Shown one piece after another: positions 1 through 12,000 of a stretch of DNA of 64,000 nucleotides (the stretch's first letter is position 1; the number at the start of each line of letters is the position of its first letter). Both the position numbers and the translations under genes were made by a program. The notes below the pieces were generated by a model that worked only from the letters and a program-made list of their open reading frames with translations, made no database searches and was not told the origin of the DNA. The DNA lies in contig CAVNZM010000014.1 of assembly GCA_963693365.1 (NCBI GenBank), positions 1,488,001 to 1,552,000 of the forward strand, in the 5' to 3' direction. This DNA is from Amoebidium appalachense. Its lineage: Eukaryota; Ichthyosporea.

Positions 1-124
1 CGTGCGTACTGCACCCGTTTCTACTCTAAGAAACTTCGTTTCACTCATACTCTCCCTGAACCTAACACGTGCTCACTGCACACAACAACTACGAGCAATG
101 TACTACTCTAGGCCCACATGCCGC

Positions 125-1018
125 CTACAACGTGATAGCAAAAGGATCCATCTCGTTACCAGCAATAGCCCTAAATGCAGTAGCTTTGCGACCATCAGAC
201 AGAGGACAATTCTTAACCAAATGCTGGTCCGACTGGCAACGATGGCACACCTTCTTCTTGCCCGAGTCCTGCCCCTCATACGGCAGACCAGTAGCATCGG
301 CATAGCCCATGAGCACCTGCTCCTCTCTCATCAACCGCTCGACCACCTTGTCGATACTGCGGTCCACCTCGCCTGCCGTCTCCAACGCTGTCACCGCCAC
401 ACGGAAACGTTTGGGCAGACTATCACAGAACACTGCTATCAGCAGCTCGGGATCTATCTCCTTGATCCCAGCGTCGTACAGCAATAACACGGCCGCGTTA
501 AAACGCCCGTAATACTCGGCAATACTCTCGCCCTGCAACATTTGCATACGAAGAAGTTGGCGCCACAGCGTAGACTTACGCGAACCCGCACTCATCCGGT
601 GAACTTGTCGGAGTTTCTTCCACATGTCGGCTGGATGGTCAAGCCCGTGAAGGTGTTGTAGTTGGTCGTCCGACACCGTCATGATGATCATAGCACGCGC
701 AACATCACAACGATACTCATACCGGTCGCTCAGTTCGGCAGGATCCACGGTGTTAATCGTGGTAGTAGTCTCCGTCGCAGGCTGCCTCTGCTGACTACGA
801 GTTTTCACACCTTCCTCTCCCTCGACGGTGGTTGGTGTCGACACCGCCCTGGCGCTCGGCGCCTTCTCAGTGCCATTCACAATCGACCACACCCCGTTCA
901 CGGTGAAGGCTGCTTTCATACGAAACTCGTACGTCAAAAAACTGTCGGCCTTTTTCAGACGAACACCATCGATGCCAATGATCTTCGTACCCTTGGCACC
1001 CGTGTCACTCGACGCCAT
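125..1018 (-). CDS. Gag protein of a copia-type LTR retrotransposon (element cut by window edge)
   Basis: Structural nucleocapsid protein of a Ty1/copia-like element, about 297 aa from the ATG at 1018 (an upstream in-frame ATG at 1066 is possible). The N-terminal third has the copia Gag start (a short conserved block, then FRMKAAF and a VNGTEKAP-like turn). The middle matches the UBN2 type (AEYYGRFNAAVLLLYDAG, then DSLPKRFR). The C-terminus carries a zinc knuckle, C-x2-C-x4-H-x4-C (CHRCQSDQHLVKNC), for RNA binding. The frame closes at 125, so protease, integrase and RT must lie beyond base 1 or in another frame. It is unrelated at sequence level to the two copia copies at 6.4-12.7 and 55.2-61.1 kb, so it is a separate family. 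A TATA element lies upstream at 1267-1274. Confidence 0.8.
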   Translation of the reverse strand: MASSDTGAKGTKIIGIDGVRLKKADSFLTYEFRMKAAFTVNGVWSIVNGTEKAPSARAVSTPTTVEGEEGVKTRSQQRQPATETTTTINTVDPAELSDRYEYRCDVARAMIIMTVSDDQLQHLHGLDHPADMWKKLRQVHRMSAGSRKSTLWRQLLRMQMLQGESIAEYYGRFNAAVLLLYDAGIKEIDPELLIAVFCDSLPKRFRVAVTALETAGEVDRSIDKVVERLMREEQVLMGYADATGLPYEGQDSGKKKVCHRCQSDQHLVKNCPLSDGRKATAFRAIAGNEMDPFAITL

Positions 1019-1040
1019 TCTCGAAGCGATGACACAACTC

Positions 1041-1110
1041 GGCACACACGGCCCACAAAACGGCAATTAAGCCCCGGCACACACGGCCCAGAAAACGGCA
1101 ATCAAGCCCG
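1041..1110. repeat. 35-bp tandem duplication at the start of the Gag ORF
   Basis: Two head-to-tail copies of a 35-bp unit starting GGCACACACGGCCCA, at 1041-1075 and 1076-1110, differing at about two positions. They lie in the leader just upstream of the preferred Gag ATG and create the alternative upstream start at 1066. Confidence 0.8.
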
Positions 1111-1266
1111 ACCACTCTCGGCGGCCAACCGGACACAGCTCGGCGAAATAAACGGCGTACCCCACTACAACATCCGGTACCGAATGCTATTCGCGAATGC
1201 CAGAATAATGTGGTACACACAGAAACTCTACCGAAACTGAAGTAACTGTATTTGGTGTGACCTCTG

Positions 1267-1274
1267 CTTATATA
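1267..1274 (-). promoter_or_regulatory. TATA box of the left-edge copia-type element
   Basis: On the minus strand the sequence reads GGGTATATAAGC about 250 bp upstream of the Gag ATG, the position expected for an LTR promoter. I could not place the LTR ends or the primer site with confidence. Confidence 0.5.
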
Positions 1275-1500
1275 CCCCGAGCCCCAGGCTCATACAACAA
1301 CCAATCAACTACAGGCACGTATGATTACCATGCATTCCATGCATAGCTACATACCACAGTTTACCACCGATTGTATTTCTCTGACATTCGCTGATAAATA
1401 CCGTGCACGTTTCCAGCCGAACAGTTTTCCTCGGGTTTGAATCCTAATGTATTTTCGCATTCGGCGCTAACACGCACAAAAAACACCAAACAGAACAAAA

Positions 1501-2856
1501 ATGGAGTCGATTAAGAACATGCCGGGATACGTTTGGGCCACAGCTGCTGCCGCTGGCGCCTACTCTCTCAGCTGTTTTTACAGCATGTTCACCAAAAAGG
1601 TAAGTCTTGCAGCCTCCGCGTGTGTCGTCAAAACTGGTTTTTTTCAATTGGTTGATTTTCTTTAGGTCTTCATTATCTTCACCAATAATGCCTTCACTGC
1701 CCAGCTTTTTAAATCCTCAATGTTGCACGAGGCTTAATCACGTGTGGCACGAGGCGAAATCACGTGTCACTGTGCTTCACTGTGACTGTGAGTAGAGGTG
1801 CACGGATAGGCAAGAAAGCTGAATTGCTGCAAATTTGGAGCTCGAGGTAGAAAGCTTTGCTTGAGCGGGTGAAGAGTTCGTTTGAAGGCAAGCACTTCTT
1901 GATGCATATATGGCTCGTCGACCTCTTTGGCATCTAGTACTAACATACATGAAAAGAGGGAGGCCAAATCTTTGCCTTTTGTTTTTTCATGATCACCCAA
2001 GCTAGCACGCCAACACGTGGGAGCATATGAACCGAGGTACAAATTTAGCGGCGGAAGTAATGAATCACTTTCGTGCAAGGTTGTGTGAATGAATACATTG
2101 AAATCGAGGCAACATTTGAAGGGGACTAGCAATCGAACTAAAACTTAGGCGGGTAAAACCACCTGTTTCCATATTCAGCACCTGTCTATCATAGCAATCC
2201 CACATTTTATGTTTAGGAAGGTGCGGCCACACGATAACATTTGCTGCAGGTGCGTACCTTGTCTTGGATATGTAAAAAACAAGCAAACTTGAGCAATTGT
2301 TTTTGCTAACATTTTTCAGGTTTATTGTCGGTCTGTGATGACAAGAAAGCACATACGTGCATGGGACTCATTGTTGCGTCACTGACTCATGTGCAAAATA
2401 GAGATACCCGAAGTATACAAGTAGAAATACCATTTAAACCCCACATTCAATACCCCATTCATTCAGTCTCTGGGCCCTCAGATATTGCCTGAAACACCCA
2501 GAAAACTGAAAAAGGTGACAGAAAACAAAAACAGGGCCTATTTTCTCACCTTTGATCCCCCCCCCCCCCCCCCCCCCCTCCCCCAACCCGCCACCACCAC
2601 CACCACCCACACACACCAAAAACCACCCACCCACCCACCCACCCACCTACCTAACGCGCGCGCACACACACAGACAACCCACACACATACCTACACACAC
2701 ACACGCACACCTATGCACACTGACATGCACACACGCATGCACACAAGCATACACACACACGCACACAAGCACACCATCCCCCCCCCCCCCCCACCCCCAC
2801 CCCCCAACCCCCCCCCCCACCCCCCCCCCCCCCCCCCCCATCCCTCCCCCCCCTTT

Positions 2857-2905
<49 letters not shown>

Positions 2906-3040
2906 GAAAAAAGAAAAAAATAAAGGATCTCATTGGCAAGATTGTGGTGATTACGGGTGCCGGATCGGGCATTGGGCGGCTGATGTCTCTCAAGTTGGCC
3001 AAGTTGGGGTAGTACGTGCTGCTATGGGACCTGTCCCTGG

Positions 3041-3091
<51 letters not shown>

Positions 3092-3344
3092 GTGTGTACG
3101 GTGTGCACATGCGTGGACACGGATGCGTGTGCGGGGGGGGGGGGGGGGGGGGGAGGGGGGGAGGGGGAGAGGGGGGGGCTTGTGTATGTGCGTGGTTTTT
3201 GTGGTGTGTGTTTGTATGTGCCGGGTGTGTGTGCTTGTATTGTACAGTGTATGTTGTGTCGGTGCAAGGTGGTGTTTGCGGATGTGGTGCAGTCTGTGCG
3301 AGTGCATGCATGTGGTTTAAGTCCCTTTCTTTCTTTGTGTTTGT

Positions 3345-3434
<90 letters not shown>

Positions 3435-3532
3435 TGCTTTTTTTTTTTTTTTTTTTTTTTTTATTTTGCGCGGGCGAGGGGGGGGAAGGAGGGGGGAGGG
3501 GAGGGGAGGTGGGTGGGGGGAGGTGGGTGGGG

Positions 3533-3568
<36 letters not shown>

Positions 3569-3893
3569 GTTGGCGGGCAGCAGACCCAATTTGTGGTTTG
3601 AAGTTGGTCTCTTTAATGGGCACCACTCACCCTTTTATTATTATTATTATTATTATAATTATTTCTCTTCTTTCTTTCTTTCTTTCTTTTTTTTTTTTTC
3701 CAGAGTGCCCAGAAGGTTGCAGCCGAGATCATCGAGGCCGGGGGCAAGGCCAAGGCCTACCAATCGGATGTGAACGATCGGGAGACCGTCTACCGTCTGG
3801 CCAATCAGATCAAGGAGGAGGTCGGCCCCGTCGACATCCTGGTATGTGTGTGTGTGTGTGTGAGGGGGGGAGGGGGGGAGGGGGGGAGGGGAG

Positions 3894-3958
<65 letters not shown>

Positions 3959-5016
3959 CGAAGCGTGTGTGTGTTTTTTTTTTTTTTTTTTTTTTTTTTG
4001 GGGGGGGGGGGGGGGGGGGAGTGTGTCGTGCATGTGCATGTTTTGGGGGAGGAGGAGGGCAGGGAGTGTGTACCCGTGTGTGTTTGTGTGTGTTGGGGGG
4101 GGGAGGGGGGGGGGATGGTGGGGGAGGGTAGTGTGTGTGTTTGTGGAGGGGGGGAAGGAGGAGCGAGTGTGTGTGTGTGTGTGTACCAGCGGGTGGATGC
4201 CGTAGTATTAGTTGGCGCAGGGATTCTGTGCTTCTTTTAAAAAAACAGGACACAGGCCAACGATGTGTAGAATACAGTACGTGCACCAATAGTCTTCTGA
4301 CATTAAAACTTTAAACCACTTTAAATGCAGATCAACAATGCCGGCATAGTCAGTGGCAAGAAAATTCTGGACGTCCCCGACGGTCTTGCCGATAAGACGA
4401 TGGATGTCAACACCACCGGTACTTATACCTCCCCGCCACTATCCCCCTTATACCTGCTGCATTCGGATAGGAGACCACTACCCTCACACACACAGACCTT
4501 AAAGCTCAACCAGCCTGAATAGTCCCCCCCACCCCCACCCCCCTCCCCCTTCCCCCCCCCCCGCATCTTCCCCTTTCTCGGGCAGGGCGGCTTCTGTTTC
4601 CTGCTTACCTTGCACACCCCTACCATCCTCCCACCCCACCTTTACTCCCATAGCTTGTTCCCTTTGGCAGCCTTCTAATCCAGTGTTTTTAGGGAAGCTC
4701 AAATTTCTGACATCCTTCGGGTAAGTCCAGGCTCTATTATGATTCTGACGTCCTCCATCCCACCCCCACCTCCCCTCCCCCACCTCCCCCTTCCACCACC
4801 ACCATTACTACCACCAATACCGGCAAACCCCCCCCCCCCCCCCCTCCCCTCCCCCCCCCAGGAAAAAAAAAAAAAAAAAAAAAAAAAAAAACACGCACAC
4901 ACACAGCGCACTTCTGGACGATCAAGGCATTCCTTCCCGGCATGTTGGAGAGACACAGCGGCCACATTGTGGGCGTGGCATCGGCTGCAGGCATCCTGGG
5001 CACAGCGTACGTGTAG

Positions 5017-5089
<73 letters not shown>

Positions 5090-5109
5090 CGCACGCGCGC
5101 GCGCCCGCG

Positions 5110-5158
<49 letters not shown>

Positions 5159-5675
5159 TGTGTCTGTGTGTGTGTGTGCATGTCTATGTGTGAGTGTGTG
5201 TGTGTGTGTACTGATGGTTGTGTGTGCCCATGCCCGCCTGCCTGCACGCGTGTGCGTGTGGGCGTGTGTGGTTGTTAGTGTTTTTCTTTACAGTTATACC
5301 TGCGTGTGCTTGGGAAGCAGGGGAGGAAAGGCAAGGGGAAGATGAGACAAAGCACGATCATCTGTTCGTGTGTGTGTGAGGGTATGTGTGTGTGTTTTCT
5401 TTCCCTTTTTTCCTCTATCTTTTCTATCCCCATTTTTCTAACTCGCCCACACGTTTCCACAGTGGCCTAGTTGACTACTGCGCCTCCAAGTTTGGTGCGG
5501 TGGGTCTAATGGAAAGCATCCACCTTGAAATCAAGAAATTAGGCAAGTACGGTGTGCGCACCACTGTGGTGTGTCCCCTCTACATCAACACCGGTATGTT
5601 TGATGGTGCTAAGACGAGGTTCAAGTTCCCCCTCATTCTGCCCATGCTCGAGCCGGAATACGTCGCTGATAAGCT

Positions 5676-5753
<78 letters not shown>

Positions 5754-5999
5754 AGATTTGCCCAGGGTGGGGGAGGAGGCGGGGGGGGGAGAACGTGGTG
5801 GGGAGTTGGGGGGTGTGGGGTGGGGGTGAGTAAATATTTTGTATGGCTGCTGATTTTGCTGGTCTGTGGCACACTGCTTGATCTGACTTAAATAAGTCAG
5901 CTCATCCCCCTCTCTCCCCCCCCCCCTCCCCCCCCCCCCCCCCCCCCCCTGGTTACTGTTTGTAAGTATCACCCCCTAGCTTTTGATTCTTGATAGCTC

Positions 6000-6046
<47 letters not shown>

Positions 6047-9000
6047 TCCTCCCGCCAACCCTCCCTCCTCTTCAACCTTCCAACACTACTGCCATGAAAA
6101 TCTTCAGTGGTAAAAGTCATCACGCACTCATACCTGCCCTCCCCCCCCCCCCCCCCCCCCCCCCCCCAACCCCAACCCCAACCCCACCCCCTTCCTTTCC
6201 CCACCCCCTCTTCCTCCCCCCCCCTCCCCCTTCCCCCGCCTCCCAAATACACCCGCCCACCCACCCACCCAAACACCCCCCCACCCCCCTCCACTGCTGC
6301 CCCCAAACACACCCACACCCACACACACACATTCACCCTTCCCCCCCCCTCTGTTGGAGTGCAGACTTACGCTCACTCCACAATATGTGTATGTTAGCTT
6401 TACAATTGGTTCCGTGTACACAGACACACGCTGACACTCGATCACCACATGCACATCTGCATAGTTGAGGAATGTTGCCAATTGTGTTTTGACTGCAAAC
6501 GATTGGTTCACTGGTCCCAGAGATCTCTAAATGAAAGTAACCAATCCGATTAGCACCTGGCATCCGGATTACATTCCAGACTGCTGCCCCACGGGTATAT
6601 AAGCCACGTCTCTGCCAGGTGCAGACATGGAGTTCAGACATGGAGTTCAGTCATGGAGTTAAGTCATGGAGTTAAGTCATGGAGTTCAGTCATGGAGTTA
6701 AGTCATGGAGTTAAGTCATGGAGTTCAGTCATGGAGTTAACACACTGAAAGCAGTAAAAAAACGGGTCAGCGCCCAAGCGCGCCACGACGACCCTAGTCA
6801 CAGCGGACTCTACTTCCAACAGGGTTATGGGCCCCTCACGTAATGATTCCATCAAGTTCAAGGTCGACATCCCTCTCTTCACTGGCATTGATAATGATTC
6901 AGGCACGGACTACCACACATGGGCCGAAACCATGTATGTCCAGCTTTCTGGTGCTGGTCTTCTCCACACCATCGCGCCCAGTACGGAGCACCCGGCTACC
7001 CGTGAACAGGTCGACACTGCCCGTTCCTACCTGTGGCAAGCACTCTCGATTGACGTGCGTTGTATCCTAGGGTTAACACGCACCACCACACCTGCGGAGA
7101 TATGGTCGGCCCTATCTGCCCACTACCTGGAGCAATCTGAGGCCAATCAGTACGACCTTATCGGGCTGTACATGAATTCTACGCCTGAACCTACGGACAC
7201 CGCGACGAAATACGCCATGAAACTCCGCGGCTACGTGCGGCGCCTGGCCGATTACGGCACACAAATTGGTGATGCTCAAGTGCTGACCAAGCTCACCAAC
7301 GACCTCGGCAAGGTGCCTTACTACGAAATGCCTGTAATTGCCTACAAGATGACACCCAAGCCTACCGTGATGGGCCTCCTCCAACAGCTACGGGCATATG
7401 AGACCAGCCACCCACGTGCACGTGTGACTACCAGCTCCGGGCCGGCCGCCTTCACCACACGGGCTCCTCAACCTGTCATCTGCCACGGCTGCGGCAAACC
7501 AGGCCACATCAAGTCTCAGTGCCCCAACGGCAACGGCCAACACAGCAACTCTGGCAACAACCGTGCCAGCACCTACCCCAAGGGTTCCTGCGTCAACCAC
7601 CCACTGTCTACCAGTCACACTACCGCCATGTGCAAGGGGGGCAACCGTGCCAACGGCCGCAAACCTAAGGGTGGTCCCCTCCTGCCTGGGTCCTGCATCA
7701 ACCACCCTGCCTCTACTACCCACACTACGGCACAGTGCAAGGGGGGGCTGCCGCTCCCCGGGCTTTCCTCATGTCTAGCAACGACTGTGGCACCAACAAG
7801 GTGCTCCTCGACTCTGGAGCCACTGACCATGTGTGCCCCCGGCCCGATGTGTTCATCAACATGCGTGCGGCGCCTTACTCCACGGTCCAAGTAGCCGACA
7901 AGGGTGCATGTGCAGTGCTTGGGGTGGGCGACGTGTTCTTTTCCAGCACCATCGACGGCGTTACTGCGGTGCATCAGCTGACGGATGTACTCTACGTGCC
8001 CTCCATCCCCGACACTCTCATCAGTGTGTTCACGGCAACTACCAACGGTGTTTTACCCCGCTTTGACACCCGCGGCGGCGTTAAGTTGTGCTACGGCGAT
8101 CAAATTCTGGCCACCGGCTCGGCTGTCGGCACCAAGCTGTACCACATGGCGGTGTCTCTTCTGCGCGCGGACACAACCCCGGACGCCCAAACCACCACTG
8201 CTCCGCGTATCCTCAAGGTTACTGCCGACCTCAACACGTGGCACTACCGTCTGGGCCATGCTGGCATTGACGCTGTACGCTCGGTCATCAAGTCTGCAGG
8301 CCTGTTGGTGGGTGGCGGTGCCAAGTCTCCGGGTGTGTGTGAGCCCTGTGCCCTCGGCAAAGCCCACCGTGTTGCCTTCTCCGAATCAACTAGCCAAGCT
8401 CCCCGGGTCCTAGCCAAGGTTCACAGCGACATCAGCGGCCCCTTCCCTCCCGCGATCGGTGGTGCTCAGTACTTGGCGACGTTCCACGACGAATTCACCG
8501 GCCACACCACGGCCGTGCCCCTCGTCAAGAAGTCGGACACACTGGCTGCATATGTGACGTACCACAAGGCGGCGGTTACCCAACACGGTGTTCCCATGCA
8601 GGTGTTTCAGTCCGACGGGGGGGCGAGTACATGGGCACGGCCTTCGGGGACTACAACCGTGAGCATGGCATTCGCCATCAGATCACTACCACCGGCTCTC
8701 CTCAACAGAATGGGACTGCCGAACGACTGAACCGGACCCTCCTCGACATGGTTCGGGCACTCCTGCAGCAGTCCGGCCTTCCGGTGGGATTCTGGGCCGA
8801 GGCAGCTGTGACCGCGGCTTTTATACGCAACATGCTCCCGTCGCGAGCCACCGGCAGCCAATCGTCTCCCGCTCTGCTGTGGACCGGCATTCCTCCCGAC
8901 TACAGCCGGCTCCGTGTCTGGGGCTCTCCCTGCTACGTCCATCAACAGGATACACCGAAACTGGCGCCTCGTGCCGTCAAGGGCGTCTTCGTGGGCTACC

Positions 9001-12000
9001 CTCCTAACATCAAGGGCTACAAGGTCTGGATTCCAGCAGCACACAAGATGACCGTCAGCCGTGACGTGCAGTTCGACGAGGCTGCTATTCTGCACCCCCT
9101 CCGTGATGTCCCATCTGATTGGTCGACCGCACCGGCAATTCATCATTTTTTGGAGTCATCTGATTCGTCAAATCAGCCAGCCAATCACATCGTCCGGAAT
9201 GATCAGCAATCTGATTCGTCTCGTCTGTCAGCCAATGGGACAGCGCCGAGTGATCAATTGGACATTCCGATCCTGCCCGAGCCTGCACATCGGCTCCCCC
9301 GGACGACCCGTAGTGGCGCTGTGTACAACGACCAACGTCGAGGCCCGACTGCCAACGTGGCTGCTGCTACGGCCCCCCTTGCCCCCCAGGCTACGGCTCC
9401 TGCATCAACACCCATCAAGGCTTCCACCATTGTTGTCCCCAAGACTGTCCGGGCTGCACTCAAGAGTCCCCAGCGTCTGAAATGGGAGGAGGCTGCACAC
9501 CGTGAGCTCAAGGCCCTGGAAGACAACGGCACCTTCACCCTTGTGCCCCGTCCAGAGGATGGCTCCACTGTCATTCCGGTCGGCTGGGTCTTTACGGTCA
9601 AGCAGGACAACGTCGGCAACGTCACTGCTTTCAAGGCCCGGCTTGTGGCCCGGGGCAACTACCAGCAGCCTGGCCAGGACTATTTCGTCACCGAGTCACC
9701 TGTGGCTGCGCTGGCTACCATCCGGCTGGTTTTGGCTACCTCCGTGGCCCAAGGTCTGCCTCTGCGCCACATCGACGTCAACACAGCATTCCTCAACGGC
9801 ACCGTCAACGAGACCATCTACATTGAGCAGCCCCCTGGCTTCGTCAACCCCTCGGCCCCCCATGCTGTCGGCTTGCTCCACAAGGCGCTCTACGGCCTAA
9901 AACAGGCACCGCGCCAGTGGTATGAGGCCCTCCGTGACCATCTCCTCGACCAAGGCTTCATTGTGAGTGCTGCTGACCCGTGCCTGTTCATCAAGAATGC
10001 CGGGACCCCAACATTTATTGCCCTTGCTGCCTACGTGGATGACTTCACCGTGACGGCCGCCACTGATGCGCTCATCGACGATTTTTTCACCAAGCTGGAT
10101 GCTCGTTTCTCTGCCAAGGACCTGGGTCGTCCTACCCTGCTCATCGGGCACACTCTTACCTGGCTGGAGGACGGGTCTCTGCGTCTGGGCCATCGTCAAC
10201 ACATCATCGACTTGGCTGCCCGTTTTCGTCTCACCCACATGTCCGGCACCAAGACCCCCATCGTCCCGGGCCAGGCCAGTGAAAGCAACAAGACCCCAGC
10301 CTACAGCAAGAAGGAGGACTATGCCAGCCTGGTCGGTGCCCTGCTGTGGATTGCGCGTACCACCCGCCCCGACATTTCCCAGGCTCTGGGAGTCCTTACT
10401 CGACACATTCATGCGCCCACCGTCACCCACTGGACTATGGCTACCAGAGTTGTAAGCTACCTGCTGGCCACCATCGACCTGGGTATTGTCTACCGTCCCG
10501 GCCCCCCCAACCTTGTTGGCTACTCCGACTCCGACTACGCCGAGGACCGCGACACCCGGCGCTCCACCACGGGCTATGTCTTCTTCATAAACTCCTCCCC
10601 TGTGTCCTGGGTGTCTCGGCTCCAGTCCATCACCACCCACAGCTCCACTGAGGCTGAATTTGTGGCCATGTCTGCTGCTACGAACGAGGCCCTATGGCTC
10701 AACTATGTGATGGACGACCTGGGCCTTAATCCTATCAATGAGCCCACCCCGGTGCCCATCCATGGGGACAATGAGTCTGCCCGGGCCCTGCTGGACACCC
10801 TGGGGGTTAAGCCCAAGACCAAGCACATCGACGTCCGCTACTGCTCCGTCAAGGAACATCACCTGCTGGGCAACATCACTGTGGTCCCGGTGGCTTCTGC
10901 TGACAACAAGGCCGACATGTTCACCAAGGCCCTGTCTGCCTCTTTCTTCACCAAGGCCGTGGGGATGCTCAACATGTGCTGAGCACCCGTCATCAACCAA
11001 CTGCGCCCTCATACTTCAGGGGGGGGGAGAGAGTTGCATCCGACTGTGCAACTACGTGTACCATACTAAAATTGAGTAGGGGAATCTTTATTGTCTGTAT
11101 TTTGTGCACCTGAAGCACTCGAGCTCAGTTGCATTAATTCATACCACAATTATCCAATTGAGTAGGGGTGTTGGAGTACACTGGTACTCCCGGCTAGCAA
11201 TGTCTGTTAGAGAAAGTTTCTGAGCAATTGAATAACTGTTTCAACACTCACTCGAGTGCATAGAGCTTTTGTTTACGGTCATATTCATATATGGTAGTTA
11301 TATGTTTGAGCCAAAACTGTACCAATGACGAGCTTCACTAGCAACGTGCTAATTGTGCTCATTAATTAATATTCCCGGTTCAGATGATGTCATGTCTATA
11401 TTTGCCACAGGATTCTATTCTTAGAGTGGTAGTGTGCTTTATTCCCGGATATTCTCAGAATATTTTTAGTTGTGTGAAGCAAGATTTACGTTTAACTGCA
11501 ATTGGTGTGTTAAACACGTTTATTTGTGTGCTTTAGTGCAAGTTAACTAGCCACTCAACGTGCACAGTTAACTTTTATATCTTTAACGACTTGTTTTCAT
11601 TGTGCTCTCTTTTCGGCCATGCTGTACATGGCCCACCACCAGGGTGCACACGAGGCCACCATGAGGTGGCCAACGACTATATAAAGCAGTGCCTCCCATG
11701 TCACAAACATGGGAAGCAGAACGTTTGATTTACACTTTTCTACTGTCGTTTCCAGTGCACAAAACACATAGACTAGTTACCCATCATACACGACACTATG
11801 TCTGACAACTTACAGTTGCAGCAACTAGTCCAACTACTGGAGCAGAGGTTGGCCTCACAAGATGCAATCATTTCTGACTTACAGAAGGAACAACGTGCAC
11901 TAGAACTAGCTTCTATGAACACAATGTCCAACAGGGTTATGGGCCCAGACACGACACCGCGGCCTCTAACTTCACGTCCCCTACGACGCCTTGAACGGAG

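Noticed and set aside
3010-3012. TAG as a reassigned sense codon
   Set aside because: Several genes here end in TAG (43906, 50796, 25599, 27970, 61148), so it works as a stop in this genome.
3009-3703. Exon-2 donor at GTAGTA (3009) to avoid the TAG
   Set aside because: It would remove the conserved YVLLWDLS strand and break the phase with the next exon.
2485-4289. Poly-proline, poly-glycine and poly-Cys-Val frames around the dehydrogenase exons
   Set aside because: Translations of poly-C/G and GT/CA tracts in introns.
9254-10640. Long antisense frames over the copia pol genes
   Set aside because: Shadows of GC-rich pol coding sequence, with no domains of their own.
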